Positions 1 through 6,828 of a DNA stretch of 40,367 nucleotides are shown here, in pieces (position 1 is the stretch's first letter; the number at the start of each line of letters is the position of its first letter). The notes under the pieces are model-generated. The model saw only the letters and a program-made list of their open reading frames with translations, did no database searches and was not told the origin of the DNA. The translations under genes and the position numbers were made by a program. Source of the stretch: Lutibacter sp. (GTDB taxonomy: Bacteria; Bacteroidota; Bacteroidia; Flavobacteriales; Flavobacteriaceae). The DNA is taken from NCBI RefSeq assembly GCF_030692605.1, contig NZ_JAUYUD010000036.1:1-40367 (forward strand), in the 5' to 3' direction.

Positions 1-82
1 ATAAAATGCCGCTTATTTAAGAATTGTAAGTAAATTATTGTACCGAATGAAAAAAGAGGGTTTTTAGACAGTTTGACGGTTT

Positions 83-194
83 GGGGCTTGGCGAAGTGGG
101 GGAATTAGAAGTACAAATGTTCAGTTTCGGACAAATGCCAAATAGAATTACAAATGTTCAATTTAGCACTTCTGCCCCCATTTTGCCAAACCCC
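83..194. repeat. attC-like imperfect inverted repeat, element A
   Basis: The arm at 83-112 (starting GGGGCTTGGC) pairs with 168-194 (ending GCCAAACCCC); the first 20 bases of the arms differ at only three positions, and the left arm carries extra unpaired bases. Between the arms a 16-base direct repeat (TACAAATGTTCA followed by GTTT or ATTT) occurs at 112-127 and 149-164. The right edge, CTGTTAGCAGA at 195-205, is the inverted counterpart of TCTGCTAACGG at 2622-2632. Long imperfect arms with bulges resemble integron attC sites, but the core boxes are not canonical, so a MITE or REP origin is possible. Bases 1-82 show no gene that can be supported. Confidence 0.5.
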
Positions 195-241
195 TGTTAG
201 CAGATCGCCCGATTTTCTGAGTTTGAATTTCAAATATACAA

Positions 242-272
242 AAAACCACCAATAAAAGTTATCGGTGGTTTT
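242..272 (-). terminator. Intrinsic terminator of the TetR-controlled operon
   Basis: Perfect 9-bp stem AAAACCACC (242-250) / GGTGGTTTT (264-272) with a 13-base loop. It lies just downstream of the minus-strand gene ending at 292 and is followed, on the minus strand, by a run of T. Confidence 0.8.
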
Positions 273-291
273 CATAATAAATTTTAACCTG

Positions 292-765
292 TTATTTTTC
301 GTAGTGCTTACTTGTTATTAAGGCAATTGGCAAACCTACCAATGTCATATGCCAAATAATTCCCACAATTGCCAAACCTAAATCGAAAGGTCCTTTTGGG
401 ATATTAGAATTTGGTAAAACCAATAAATTCATTACCAACCAAATGCCCAAACCAAAAAGCAAACCTGCTATTATTTTATTGTTTCGCAACAATTCTATTT
501 TGGGATATGCGTAAAAATATATTACAGCACATACATAAGCAATTATGAAATGATAAATAAGTCCTGCGACAACCATCATTGCACCACCTCCAATCGCTGT
601 TGGGCTGTGAACACCGCTTGCTATAAATTGCAAAACTTGAATTGGGTTGAACCCAAACCAAATATAATACACAATTACGCCTGCAATGGCGTCTAAATTT
701 CCCGCTACAAATCCTGATTTTAGGATTGTCATTAATCCACTTTTTTGTTTCATTTCTGTTGTCAT
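292..765 (-). CDS. Small four-helix membrane protein
   Basis: 157-aa hydrophobic protein with about four membrane segments: roughly residues 15-35 (ending IVYYIWFGF), 57-85, 98-118 and 130-150. It is most like the small inner-membrane proteins annotated as DUF1440/YagU-like, but that family assignment is tentative. It is the last gene of a minus-strand set (AhpD-like, glycosylase-like, this gene), with an 8-base gap to the gene before it and a terminator directly after. The ATG at 765 is used; a second ATG at 753 is possible. It should be controlled by the TetR protein through the operator at 1943-1958. No catalytic motif is visible and its role is unknown. Confidence 0.75.
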   Translation of the reverse strand: MTTEMKQKSGLMTILKSGFVAGNLDAIAGVIVYYIWFGFNPIQVLQFIASGVHSPTAIGGGAMMVVAGLIYHFIIAYVCAVIYFYAYPKIELLRNNKIIAGLLFGLGIWLVMNLLVLPNSNIPKGPFDLGLAIVGIIWHMTLVGLPIALITSKHYEK

Positions 766-773
766 TTTTTTTA

Positions 774-1346
774 TTAATTAATTGTTTGTAAAATTTGTTT
801 CTGTAATTCAGGCAATACTTTTGTTGAAAACCAAGGGTTTTTGGCTTGCCAAATATTGTTTCGTGGCGATGGATGTGGCAAAGGAAAATAACGAGGTAAA
901 TAGGTTTCAAAATTTTGAACCGTTTCGGTAAGCGTTGGTTTTACTACACTACTCAAATAATATTTTTGAGCAAATTGCCCAACCAAAACAATAAGTTTTA
1001 GTTCGGGCATTTGTACTAATAATTTGTTGTGCCAAAGTGGCGCACATTCTTTACGTGGTGGAAAATCGCCATTTTTTCCTGTGCCAGGGTAGCAAAAACC
1101 CATTGGCATTAATGCTACTTTTTCAGCATCATAAAATGTTTGTTTATCAATGCCTAGCCAAGTTCTTAAATTGTTGCCGCTTATGTCGTTCCAGGAAACG
1201 CCTGTATTGTGTGTAATTCGTGCTGGTGCTTGACCAATAATAACGATTTTACTTTTAGAACTTGCTTGTACTATTGGGTTTGCACCGCATTGCAAATGCA
1301 GTTCGCATTCTTTACAGTTTTTTATTTGTTCTAAAAGTTGATTCAT
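774..1346 (-). CDS. Uracil-DNA glycosylase superfamily protein
   Basis: 190 aa. The UDG-fold motif 1 region starts at IIGQAPA (about residue 36) and runs through GVSWNDISG, followed by LRTWLG. The C-terminal loop motif HPSPRN lies near residue 158. An N-terminal Cys cluster (CKECELHLQC, residues 11-20) resembles the start of the Fe-S cluster of family 4 enzymes, but the later cysteines of that family are not obvious. It probably removes uracil or a damaged base from DNA, though substrate and activity are inferred. It sits 11 bases after the AhpD-like gene and 8 before the membrane protein, in a TetR-controlled operon, which suggests a damage or electrophile-stress setting. Confidence 0.8.
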   Translation of the reverse strand: MNQLLEQIKNCKECELHLQCGANPIVQASSKSKIVIIGQAPARITHNTGVSWNDISGNNLRTWLGIDKQTFYDAEKVALMPMGFCYPGTGKNGDFPPRKECAPLWHNKLLVQMPELKLIVLVGQFAQKYYLSSVVKPTLTETVQNFETYLPRYFPLPHPSPRNNIWQAKNPWFSTKVLPELQKQILQTIN

Positions 1347-1357
1347 TATTTTTAAAA

Positions 1358-1894
1358 TTACAGAGTTGGAACTTCTGGGAAATCTATTGGAATAAGCGTT
1401 ATACTGTGTAAGTAATTTGTAATTATTTTTTCGCCAATTTGTAAAATCACATCGACTAAATTTCCTTGGTTATATCCTGCTGAAATGAAGTTTTCTAATT
1501 GCGTTTGGTCAATATGCCCTCTCGTTTCAGTAATGTTTTTCGCTAATTTTACTAACGCATCGTACTTTTCGCTGAAAGTTGCTTTTCCACTTCGTAATTC
1601 CAATGCTTGCTCGTCTGTAAAACCGTTCATTTTACCAATTGCTGTGTGAGCCGCTTTGCAATATTTGCAGTTGTTTACTTCGCTAACTACCAAGTTTACT
1701 ACTTCTTTTTCTTTGTTGCTCAACGATGATTTATCGTTTTGAAAAGAAATGTAACGTTGCAATCCGTTGTCGGACAAGCCTAATGTTGCAAATAAATTTG
1801 GCACAAAGCCCAAACCATTTAGTATGGCATCGTAGGTTGGCAAATTGTTTTCTGATTGTTGTTCTCTTGTTGGAACAGTAAATTGTGTACTCAT
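1358..1894 (-). CDS. Carboxymuconolactone decarboxylase / AhpD-like protein
   Basis: 178-aa all-helical protein with the AhpD-type redox motif CKYCKAAH at about residues 76-83, preceded by KEKEVVNLVVSEVNN as in this superfamily. Members use the CxxC pair and nearby His for thiol-disulfide chemistry, often as peroxidase-related proteins; true decarboxylases lack this motif, so a redox role is more likely. It is the first gene of the minus-strand operon, and a perfect TetR-type palindrome (1943-1958) lies about 50 bases upstream of its ATG. No export signal is seen, so it is probably cytoplasmic. Confidence 0.88.
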   Translation of the reverse strand: MSTQFTVPTREQQSENNLPTYDAILNGLGFVPNLFATLGLSDNGLQRYISFQNDKSSLSNKEKEVVNLVVSEVNNCKYCKAAHTAIGKMNGFTDEQALELRSGKATFSEKYDALVKLAKNITETRGHIDQTQLENFISAGYNQGNLVDVILQIGEKIITNYLHSITLIPIDFPEVPTL

Positions 1895-1942
1895 TTTTTT
1901 GTTTTTTAAATTGTTAAATTTTATTGATTGAAATTATTATTG

Positions 1943-1958
1943 AACAGACAAGTCTGTT
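1943..1958. promoter_or_regulatory. TetR operator O1, upstream of the AhpD-like operon
   Basis: Perfect inverted repeat AACAGAC-AA-GTCTGTT, about 50 bases upstream of the AhpD-like start. An almost identical site occurs upstream of tetR at 2556-2571, at the same distance from its start codon. The sharing of sequence and spacing is strong evidence for one repressor acting on both promoters. Confidence 0.82.
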
Positions 1959-1976
1959 TTTTTTGATGTAAAAAAA

Positions 1977-2507
1977 TTATAGTAACTTTTCTACTATTTT
2001 TCGAGTTGTTTTAATAGTCCACAAATCTTCGTGAACTTTGCTTGAAATAATTGCACCTTCAAACAAGATATAAAGTTCATCAGCCAAATCTTCTTTATTA
2101 CTTGGTTTTAAAATATCCATAAACAATTGTCTGATTTTGTTTTTTTGATTTCTAATAATAGATTTTACCTCTTTGTTATTATTTGAAATTTCAGCCAATA
2201 CATTTAGAAAATGACAGCCATTGAAACAAGTCTCATTTGAAAACTGGGTTAAAAAATCAAATACGCCCAATACTTTTTCTTTTGGGGTTTCTTTGTCATT
2301 AGTTATTTGTTGCAATATTTGGTTAGTTGTAGTTGCAGTATTTTGTAAATATTCTTTTAACAATTCTTCCTTTGATGAAAAATGTGCATATAAACTTGCT
2401 TTTGCAACTCCTGCCTCTTTAATAACTTGGTTTATTCCCGTTGAGTTATAACCTTGTTCATAAAACAATTTTGATGCAGTTTCTACTATTCGTTCTCTTG
2501 TTTGCAT
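1977..2507 (-). CDS. TetR/AcrR family transcriptional repressor
   Basis: 176 aa when started at ATG 2507 (MQTRERIVETA). An upstream TTG at 2564 lies inside the operator and beyond the promoter, so it is not the start. The N-terminal HTH (residues ~5-50) is typical: ETASKLFYEQGYNSTGINQV, then AGVAKASLYAHFSSKEELL. The ligand domain holds two cysteines in CFNGCHFLNVLAEI, a region where NemR/AcuR-like members have conserved residues; sensing of an electrophile is only inferred. It has its own promoter (2531-2560) overlapped by operator O2, so autorepression is expected, with co-control of the genes at 292-1894. Confidence 0.92.
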   Translation of the reverse strand: MQTRERIVETASKLFYEQGYNSTGINQVIKEAGVAKASLYAHFSSKEELLKEYLQNTATTTNQILQQITNDKETPKEKVLGVFDFLTQFSNETCFNGCHFLNVLAEISNNNKEVKSIIRNQKNKIRQLFMDILKPSNKEDLADELYILFEGAIISSKVHEDLWTIKTTRKIVEKLL

Positions 2508-2530
2508 TTGTCTAATTATTATTTCGGATG

Positions 2531-2560
2531 CAAATGTACAACAATAATTATAAAAAACAA
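2531..2560 (-). promoter_or_regulatory. Promoter of tetR
   Basis: On the minus strand, -33 TTG (complement of 2558-2560), a 19-base spacer and -7 TACATTTG (complement of 2531-2538). This matches the Bacteroidota TTG-N17-23-TAnnTTTG consensus and lies 24 bases before the ATG. The TTG falls inside operator O2. Confidence 0.78.
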
Positions 2561-2571
2561 ACAAGTCTGTC
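2556..2571. promoter_or_regulatory. TetR operator O2, autoregulatory
   Basis: Reads AACAAACAAGTCTGTC and differs from O1 at two of 16 positions. It covers the -33 element of the tetR promoter, so a bound repressor would block RNA polymerase. Confidence 0.78.
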
Positions 2572-2622
2572 TATTTTTATTTTCAGAAACCGTTGAATGT
2601 TTTGGGTGTCGCTCACGGGTGT

Positions 2623-2712
2623 CTGCTAACGGTTGCGCTTGGTGCAGGTTGCCACCGTGAACGTGAATAGAAAGAAAATGTTTCTGCAACTTGCTCCAAA
2701 CGCTTGTTACAG
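2623..2712. repeat. attC-like imperfect inverted repeat, element B
   Basis: The arm at 2623-2652 (CTGCTAACGG, then TTGCGCTTGGTGCAGGTTGC) pairs with 2686-2712 (starting GCAACTTGCTCC, ending TTGTTACAG). Most positions pair; unpaired extra bases (C2626, and two bases near 2631) occur only in the left arm, as in folded attC sites. It separates the TetR unit from the YopX gene. The right edge GTTACAGGAC (2707-2716) recurs inverted as GTCCTGTAAC (3191-3200) at the stop codon of the YopX gene. Confidence 0.55.
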
Positions 2713-2749
2713 GACGGCACTAATTTTTAATAAATAATAAACTAAAAAA

Positions 2750-3199
2750 ATGAGAACAATTAAATTTCGAGCTTGGGATAATGGTAAAAAACAATGGTTG
2801 CTTGGTTACGAATATCCAAATTTAGGTGGTTTTAGTATGGATGGCGAGTGCGTTTTAATGGGTGAATGGGCGAATGTTTGTACATCTTTTATGTTTGAAA
2901 ATGACAATCGTAAAAGAGCAGATTTGAAATTAATGCAATTTACTGGACTAAAAGACAAAAACGAAAAGGAAATTTATGAAGGTGACATCGTTATTTATAA
3001 CAGAGGCGTTGGAAATTGGACAGGACAGAGAATGTCAACTACTCACGAGATAGTTTTTACCGACGAAGTATTTGCTTTCGTTATGAAATACGGAAGTAGT
3101 TATATTAAGTTAAGAAAACATTGGAATTACATATATGAAGTGATTGGGAATATACACGAAAATCCAGAATTATTAACCGTTCCAACCGCTGTCCTGTAA
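2750..3199 (+). CDS. YopX family protein
   Basis: 149 aa. It has the YopX signature at both ends: IKFRAWDNGKKQWL at residues 4-17, LMQFTGLKDKNEKEIYEGDI at about 61-80, and a C-terminal VIGNIHENPELL. The family is common in phages and prophages and has no established biochemical role. Here the gene stands alone between an attC-like hairpin and an inverted GTCCTGTAAC that contains its stop codon, an arrangement like a mobile gene cassette. No other phage gene flanks it. The ATG at 2750 follows an A/T-rich leader usual for this phylum. Confidence 0.9.
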   Translation: MRTIKFRAWDNGKKQWLLGYEYPNLGGFSMDGECVLMGEWANVCTSFMFENDNRKRADLKLMQFTGLKDKNEKEIYEGDIVIYNRGVGNWTGQRMSTTHEIVFTDEVFAFVMKYGSSYIKLRKHWNYIYEVIGNIHENPELLTVPTAVL

Positions 3200-3211
3200 C
3201 TTGTTTATATC

Positions 3212-3231
3212 CTCCTTATGCCTGTAAGGAG
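3212..3231. repeat. Short hairpin after the YopX gene
   Basis: Perfect 7-bp stem CTCCTTA / TAAGGAG with a 6-base loop, 12 bases after the stop codon. It lacks a following T-run, so terminator function is uncertain. Confidence 0.5.
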
Positions 3232-3270
3232 CTGTATTTATTGATATTCTTTAATTTTAAAACTCTTATA

Positions 3271-3288
3271 GTACAACATAAGTACAAC
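3271..3288. other. Candidate left attachment site of the island
   Basis: Two direct copies of GTACAAC (3271-3277, 3282-3288) abut the 3' end of the nuclease gene. The same doublet, GTACAAC-N5-GTACAAC, occurs at 38929-38947 beside the island recombinase. The two regions align over about 20 bases with one indel. They could be recombination cores or integrase arm-binding sites. Confidence 0.42.
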
Positions 3289-3291
3289 AAA

Positions 3292-3783
3292 TCAGAATAC
3301 TTTTACTTGACTATAGATCCCAATACCATTGAGCTGCGCTTGGCGATTCATCATTTGATACGCTGCAAGCTGGCCACAATAATATTGTTGGGTTGCTTTA
3401 GCATACCCATTTTGTAAAAGTAACTCATTTAAACATAATCCACCAGGCAAAATCACATACCCCAATTGCCGGTTCCAGTAATCGTAATAGTTCTCCTTCT
3501 CCGTGATGATGGTTACAACCGTTTTAGGTGGTGCAACCGACAAAACGAAGTTCAAGGATTGCAAACCAAATTGCTGCAATAATTGGGCAGGCAAACTGCT
3601 TTTTTCTTCGTCTTCTTTCATTTTTCTGTTAATCTTTACTTCTGGTGCATCTAAACCATATAGCCGGATTTCTTTTCGCAATCCAGTGAAACGATGGCAA
3701 ATGATGATGCTATCTCCATCAAGGACTTCTTCAATTTGCCAGTGGGTTTCCACTGTGTACGGTATTTTAGCGCTGTATTGCAT
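3292..3783 (-). CDS. Staphylococcal nuclease-like (SNase/TNase) protein
   Basis: 163 aa. SNase fold motifs are in order: VLDGDSIII (residues ~19-27), RLYGLDAPE with the catalytic Arg, Asp and Glu positions (~40-48), and the later DYWNRQLGYV with the second Arg (~100-109), then CLNELLLQNGYAKA. It should cut DNA or RNA with calcium. No signal peptide is evident, so it may act inside the cell or be released on lysis. It is the outermost gene at the left end of the predicted island and is divergent from the 267-aa gene. Its promoter is at 3814-3844. Confidence 0.88.
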   Translation of the reverse strand: MQYSAKIPYTVETHWQIEEVLDGDSIIICHRFTGLRKEIRLYGLDAPEVKINRKMKEDEEKSSLPAQLLQQFGLQSLNFVLSVAPPKTVVTIITEKENYYDYWNRQLGYVILPGGLCLNELLLQNGYAKATQQYYCGQLAAYQMMNRQAQLNGIGIYSQVKVF

Positions 3784-3804
3784 TGATATTCAGTATTTTA
3801 GTAG

Positions 3805-3844
3805 TTGATTATTCAAAGATAATAATCGACATTTGATTAAGCAA
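3805..3844. promoter_or_regulatory. Divergent promoter region, nuclease / 267-aa gene
   Basis: Minus strand: TTG (complement of 3842-3844), 20-base spacer, TATCTTTG (complement of 3814-3821), a full consensus match for the nuclease gene. Plus strand: TTG at 3805-3807, 20-base spacer, GACATTTG at 3828-3835, one mismatch to TAnnTTTG, 45 bases before the 267-aa start. The two promoters overlap and probably compete. Confidence 0.6.
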
Positions 3845-3880
3845 TTGCAAGCAAATATTAACTTTTAAAATTTAGAAAAA

Positions 3881-4684
3881 ATGGCAAGACAGAAAGGTGT
3901 TATTAAGTATGTTGGAACTCTTGGAGACATCCGACATTTCAAAATTAAAGGACAAGAAGGTTACTTCGCCGGAATGGTTGGCGGTCCTACAGGAGATCAG
4001 GTGCTCACAGCACCGGAATTCGAAAGAACTCGTGAGAATATGAACGAGTTTGGCGCAAGTGCCAAAGCCGGGAAATCGGTTCGTACTGGTTTATCCCAAG
4101 TGATGAAACAAATGTCCGACAGTCAATTGACTGGGCGTTTGACTTCTGTTATGAAGAAAATTAATTTGGAAGACCAAACCGAAGCGAGAGGTTACAGAAA
4201 AATTGAAATCAGCACACAACGTCGTTACTTGAAAGGTTTCGAGTTTGACAAAAACGCTTCTTTTAACGGGATTTTCAATGCGCCGTACTTACTAAATCAT
4301 ACCGTTGATAGAGCAAGTGGAGAGTTTGTTGTTGATGCTTTTAATCCAGCGAATTTGGTGAATGCTCCATCAGGAGCCACACATTTCCGTTTGATCAGTT
4401 CTCTTTCCGTAGTGAGTGATTTTGAATACAACGCAACCACTAACAGTTATGACCCAATGGATGCAGCCTTGAATGAGGTAAGCGACATTCAATACAGTGG
4501 ATTTTTAGACTTGTATGACGCGGTTCCATCCACTACAATTTCTGCAACATTACCTGGAGGAGTTTTACCAACCGTAAATACAACAGTTTTGCAGTGCATC
4601 GGAATTGAGTTCTACCAAAAAGTGGGACCAAATTATTACTTATTTGCAAGTGGTAACTGCTTGAAAGTCGAGGACGCTTTTTAG
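3881..4684 (+). CDS. Conserved hypothetical protein, 267 aa
   Basis: No known domain can be assigned. There is no signal peptide or membrane segment. The N-terminal part (residues 1-110) is basic and Gly-rich (MARQKGVIKYVGTLGDIRHF, then a segment with GGPTGDQ) and includes helices with GLSQVMKQMSDSQLTGRL; the C-terminal half reads as beta-rich (THFRLISSLSVVSDFEYN; TTVLQCIGIEFYQKVG). It precedes DUF5675 and two small membrane proteins but is separated from them by a strong terminator, so it is expressed on its own and probably at a higher level. A structural or particle-forming protein is one possibility and is inference only. GC content is higher than in neighbouring defence genes. Confidence 0.8.
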   Translation: MARQKGVIKYVGTLGDIRHFKIKGQEGYFAGMVGGPTGDQVLTAPEFERTRENMNEFGASAKAGKSVRTGLSQVMKQMSDSQLTGRLTSVMKKINLEDQTEARGYRKIEISTQRRYLKGFEFDKNASFNGIFNAPYLLNHTVDRASGEFVVDAFNPANLVNAPSGATHFRLISSLSVVSDFEYNATTNSYDPMDAALNEVSDIQYSGFLDLYDAVPSTTISATLPGGVLPTVNTTVLQCIGIEFYQKVGPNYYLFASGNCLKVEDAF

Positions 4685-4699
4685 AAAAAACCCAAAAGG

Positions 4700-4730
4700 A
4701 TCCCTCGCCAAAAACGAGGGATTTTTTATT
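4700..4730 (+). terminator. Intrinsic terminator after the 267-aa gene
   Basis: Perfect 8-bp stem ATCCCTCG (4700-4707) / CGAGGGAT (4715-4722), loop CCAAAAA, then TTTTTATTT. It lies 16 bases after the stop and only 22 bases before the DUF5675 start, so DUF5675 depends on read-through or a promoter within the terminator region. Confidence 0.88.
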
Positions 4731-4752
4731 TCAACTTCTTAATACCAAAACA

Positions 4753-5205
4753 ATGGAAAATAAAATAATCAGGGTTGCCCAAGGCAAACAAAGCACATTG
4801 AGTCAGTTGTACATCAACGGAATTTTCCAATGTTATTTGTTGGAGGACAAAATCAGGGAAGTAAAAATTGCTTCTCAAACTGCCATTCCAACAGGAGTTT
4901 TTGAATTAAAACTTAATACTTGGGGAGCTAAAAACGTCAGTTACAAAAAAGCTTTTGGAAAGCTGCACCAGGGAATGATTGAGATTTCCGGTTTACCGAA
5001 TTTTAGTTTTGTTTATATCCATACCGGAAACACAATTAAGGAAACGGCCGGATGTCCGCTTTGCGGTTTTGGTTTTCAGTTTGTTGATGGAGATTATCAA
5101 GTTTCCCAAAGTATTGCAGCCTACAAAGTGATTTATCCCAAGTTGGTTGCATTGACAGAAGATGCTTCCAACAAATTTACCGTTGAGAATAATTTCCAAT
5201 TTTAA
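4753..5205 (+). CDS. DUF5675 family protein
   Basis: 150 aa matching the DUF5675 pattern: a trimming segment AIPTGVFELKLN (about residues 44-55), GMIEISGLPNFSFVYIHTGN (~76-95), then TAGCPLCG (~99-106). The H-x-G-N followed by T-x-G-C resembles the His/Cys arrangement of YkuD-type L,D-transpeptidases, so a cysteine-based cell-wall activity is a reasonable inference, not an established one. Followed after 12 bases by a one-TM protein and after 4 more by a small membrane protein, a plan like a phage lysis cassette. No signal peptide is seen. Confidence 0.82.
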   Translation: MENKIIRVAQGKQSTLSQLYINGIFQCYLLEDKIREVKIASQTAIPTGVFELKLNTWGAKNVSYKKAFGKLHQGMIEISGLPNFSFVYIHTGNTIKETAGCPLCGFGFQFVDGDYQVSQSIAAYKVIYPKLVALTEDASNKFTVENNFQF

Positions 5206-5217
5206 AAAATTAATCCA

Positions 5218-5466
5218 ATGGAAAATATCAACGCCATCGCAGCACTTTTTGGAACACTAATCACTTTATTACTTTCCGTTGTGGCTTATTTTATCAAACA
5301 ATTACACACCGATTTCAAGAGTGTAGAGAAAGATTTGATTGAAGTAAAAACAATGGTTTTAATCATCAAAACCGAGTTCAAAAGTGGCAACGATTTACTG
5401 AACCAAAAAGTAGAATACATCGAAAAAAGAGTACACGATTTAGAATTATTCATCCATAAAAAATAA
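5218..5466 (+). CDS. Small membrane-anchored coiled-coil protein (holin-like)
   Basis: 82 aa. One N-terminal membrane segment (residues ~6-27, TLITLLLSVVAYFI) is followed by a charged helical tail with heptad spacing (DFKSVEKDLIEV ... YIEKRVHDLELFI). The size and make-up recall XhlA-like phage lysis helpers, but the domain order is reversed relative to XhlA. It sits between DUF5675 and a second small membrane protein with very short gaps, so the three are co-transcribed. The function is unknown. Confidence 0.75.
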   Translation: MENINAIAALFGTLITLLLSVVAYFIKQLHTDFKSVEKDLIEVKTMVLIIKTEFKSGNDLLNQKVEYIEKRVHDLELFIHKK

Positions 5467-5470
5467 TATT

Positions 5471-5713
5471 ATGAAAAATAACAAAATGAATTTAGCAGAA
5501 AGAGTTTTGGCACCAACTCCGAAATGGTTTAAAATTTTGAGAACTGTCGGAATTGCTTTGGCAAGTATTGGCGGAATTATCATTGCTTCTCCGGTGGCTT
5601 TACCTGTCGGAATAGTTTCGGCAGCAGGATATTTAATTCTGGGCGGAAGTATCATTACTGCAGTTTCACAAACTGGAGTAAAATCCGAAGAGAAAGCGGA
5701 TCCGGAAAAGTAA
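5471..5713 (+). CDS. Small two-TM membrane protein (holin-like)
   Basis: 80 aa. An amphipathic N-terminus (LAERVLAPTPKWFKILRTVG) leads into a Gly/Ala/Ile-rich membrane hairpin at residues ~25-65 with a proline-containing turn (ASPVALPVGIVSAAGYLILG) and a charged tail. It begins 4 bases after the preceding stop and is followed by a strong terminator, ending this operon. Pore-forming holin is the most natural guess from size, topology and neighbours, but no family match is recognised. Confidence 0.75.
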   Translation: MKNNKMNLAERVLAPTPKWFKILRTVGIALASIGGIIIASPVALPVGIVSAAGYLILGGSIITAVSQTGVKSEEKADPEK

Positions 5714-5731
5714 AAAAGTTTAAAATCAAGC

Positions 5732-5760
5732 AAAAAAGCTCCGAATTTCGGGGCTTTTTT
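5732..5760 (+). terminator. Intrinsic terminator of the DUF5675 operon
   Basis: Stem AAAAAAGCTCCGA (5732-5744) / TCGGGGCTTTTTT (5748-5760), one T-G pair, 3-base loop, ending in six T. Confidence 0.9.
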
Positions 5761-6828
5761 CGTTTATAGCATTAAAAAAATGTCATTTGCTTTGCTTTTC
5801 CCCGTTTTTTTTAAGTGGGCGGAATATATGGCACTTACATTGGGTTTAAGGAGGTTTCATTTGTCAGTCAGAAGGGTTTTTGTTTGTCAAAATAAAAATC
5901 AAAAGGAAGCATCGGACATCAAATATGTGAGAGGGCAATCGGAAATGGGAGGAATTTGAGCTGTTTTTTTTGAAAGAATGTGAATCGGGGTGGTGGTTTT
6001 GAAATGAGATGCCTTGACATTTTTTCAAAAAAAATTGCATCCATAGGGGTTTGGGGAAATGGAAGATTGCCCCAACTAAACATACGTAGTGCGGTGGCAG
6101 CAGCGAAACAAGGGTGTTGTTTTTCTATTTGTTGGGTTGGATGTTTCTGATTGCTTTCCTGAAAAAGTTGATGCCATAGATTTGATTAAGGTTGGAGATT
6201 CGGGAAGTAAAAGTGGGGTTGTTTGGAACGGTATGGCATCGGCTTTTTGGGAAAGCAATTACCTGGAGGATGGTGGCAAATAAAAAACAATACGCTTGTG
6301 GGCAAATTTGGTTTTGTGGGTGCTTAAAGCTTCTGTATAAATGAGGGTTTTATTTTTACAAGAATGTGCTGTTTGGTTGGTATAGCACTCACAAAAGCAA
6401 TGTAAAATGTACCGAGTGCGCTGGCAGAAGCGTTGAATTTGTGCGTTGGCAAAGCGGCTATTTTACATAATTTTTGTTATAACTACGGCTTTGGTGTGGC
6501 TTGGCGGATGTCGGCAGTATTATAACACCAATTATGTTATTTAGCTTGGGGTTGTTTTTATGGCGGATTATTTGTTTGAGCGTTGGCAATAGCTTATTAT
6601 TTTTTTTAGGAACGACAAAAAAGTAATGTGCTATTATTGTATGGCTACAAATAATGTGACCTAAAAACAACTATGAGGCTGGGTACGGAACAAACTAAAA
6701 GACAGACGGTTTTTGCTTTTTCTGCAAAATACTGGGTTTTAGTTTGTGGGGCGTTTATTACCTGCTAAACATTCTGTTTTGTTGAGACCATTCTAAAGAA
6801 AATGAATTAAAAGAAAGCAAAGGCAAAA
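5761..6828. other. Gene-free, G/T-rich structured region
   Basis: About 1.1 kb without a convincing gene. Related copies of a GTGCGNTGGCA core followed by AGCG occur at ~6087-6105, 6415-6432 and 6441-6456, with a degenerate copy near 6572. Perfect inverted repeats are ATGTAAAAT (6400-6408) / ATTTTACAT (6460-6468) and TGTTATAA (6475-6482) / TTATAACA (6520-6527). These nested repeats resemble decayed cassette-type or attC-like elements, but a structured RNA cannot be excluded. Confidence 0.5.

Noticed and set aside
476-910. 144-aa open frame overlapping the membrane-protein and glycosylase genes
   Set aside because: Composition is that of a shadow frame; both overlapped genes have clear domains or topology and start sites.
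1977-2564. Longer TetR start at TTG 2564
   Set aside because: It would place the start inside the operator and ahead of the consensus promoter; ATG 2507 begins exactly at the conserved HTH.
83-2712. Canonical integron attC sites
   Set aside because: The right-arm cores (GTTACAG, GTTAGCA) do not fit the full GTTRRRY/RYYYAAC boxes, so only 'attC-like' is justified.
6089-6283. 64-aa open frame in the gene-free region
   Set aside because: No supporting start context or recognisable pattern, and it overlaps one of the GTGCGGTGGCA repeat copies.
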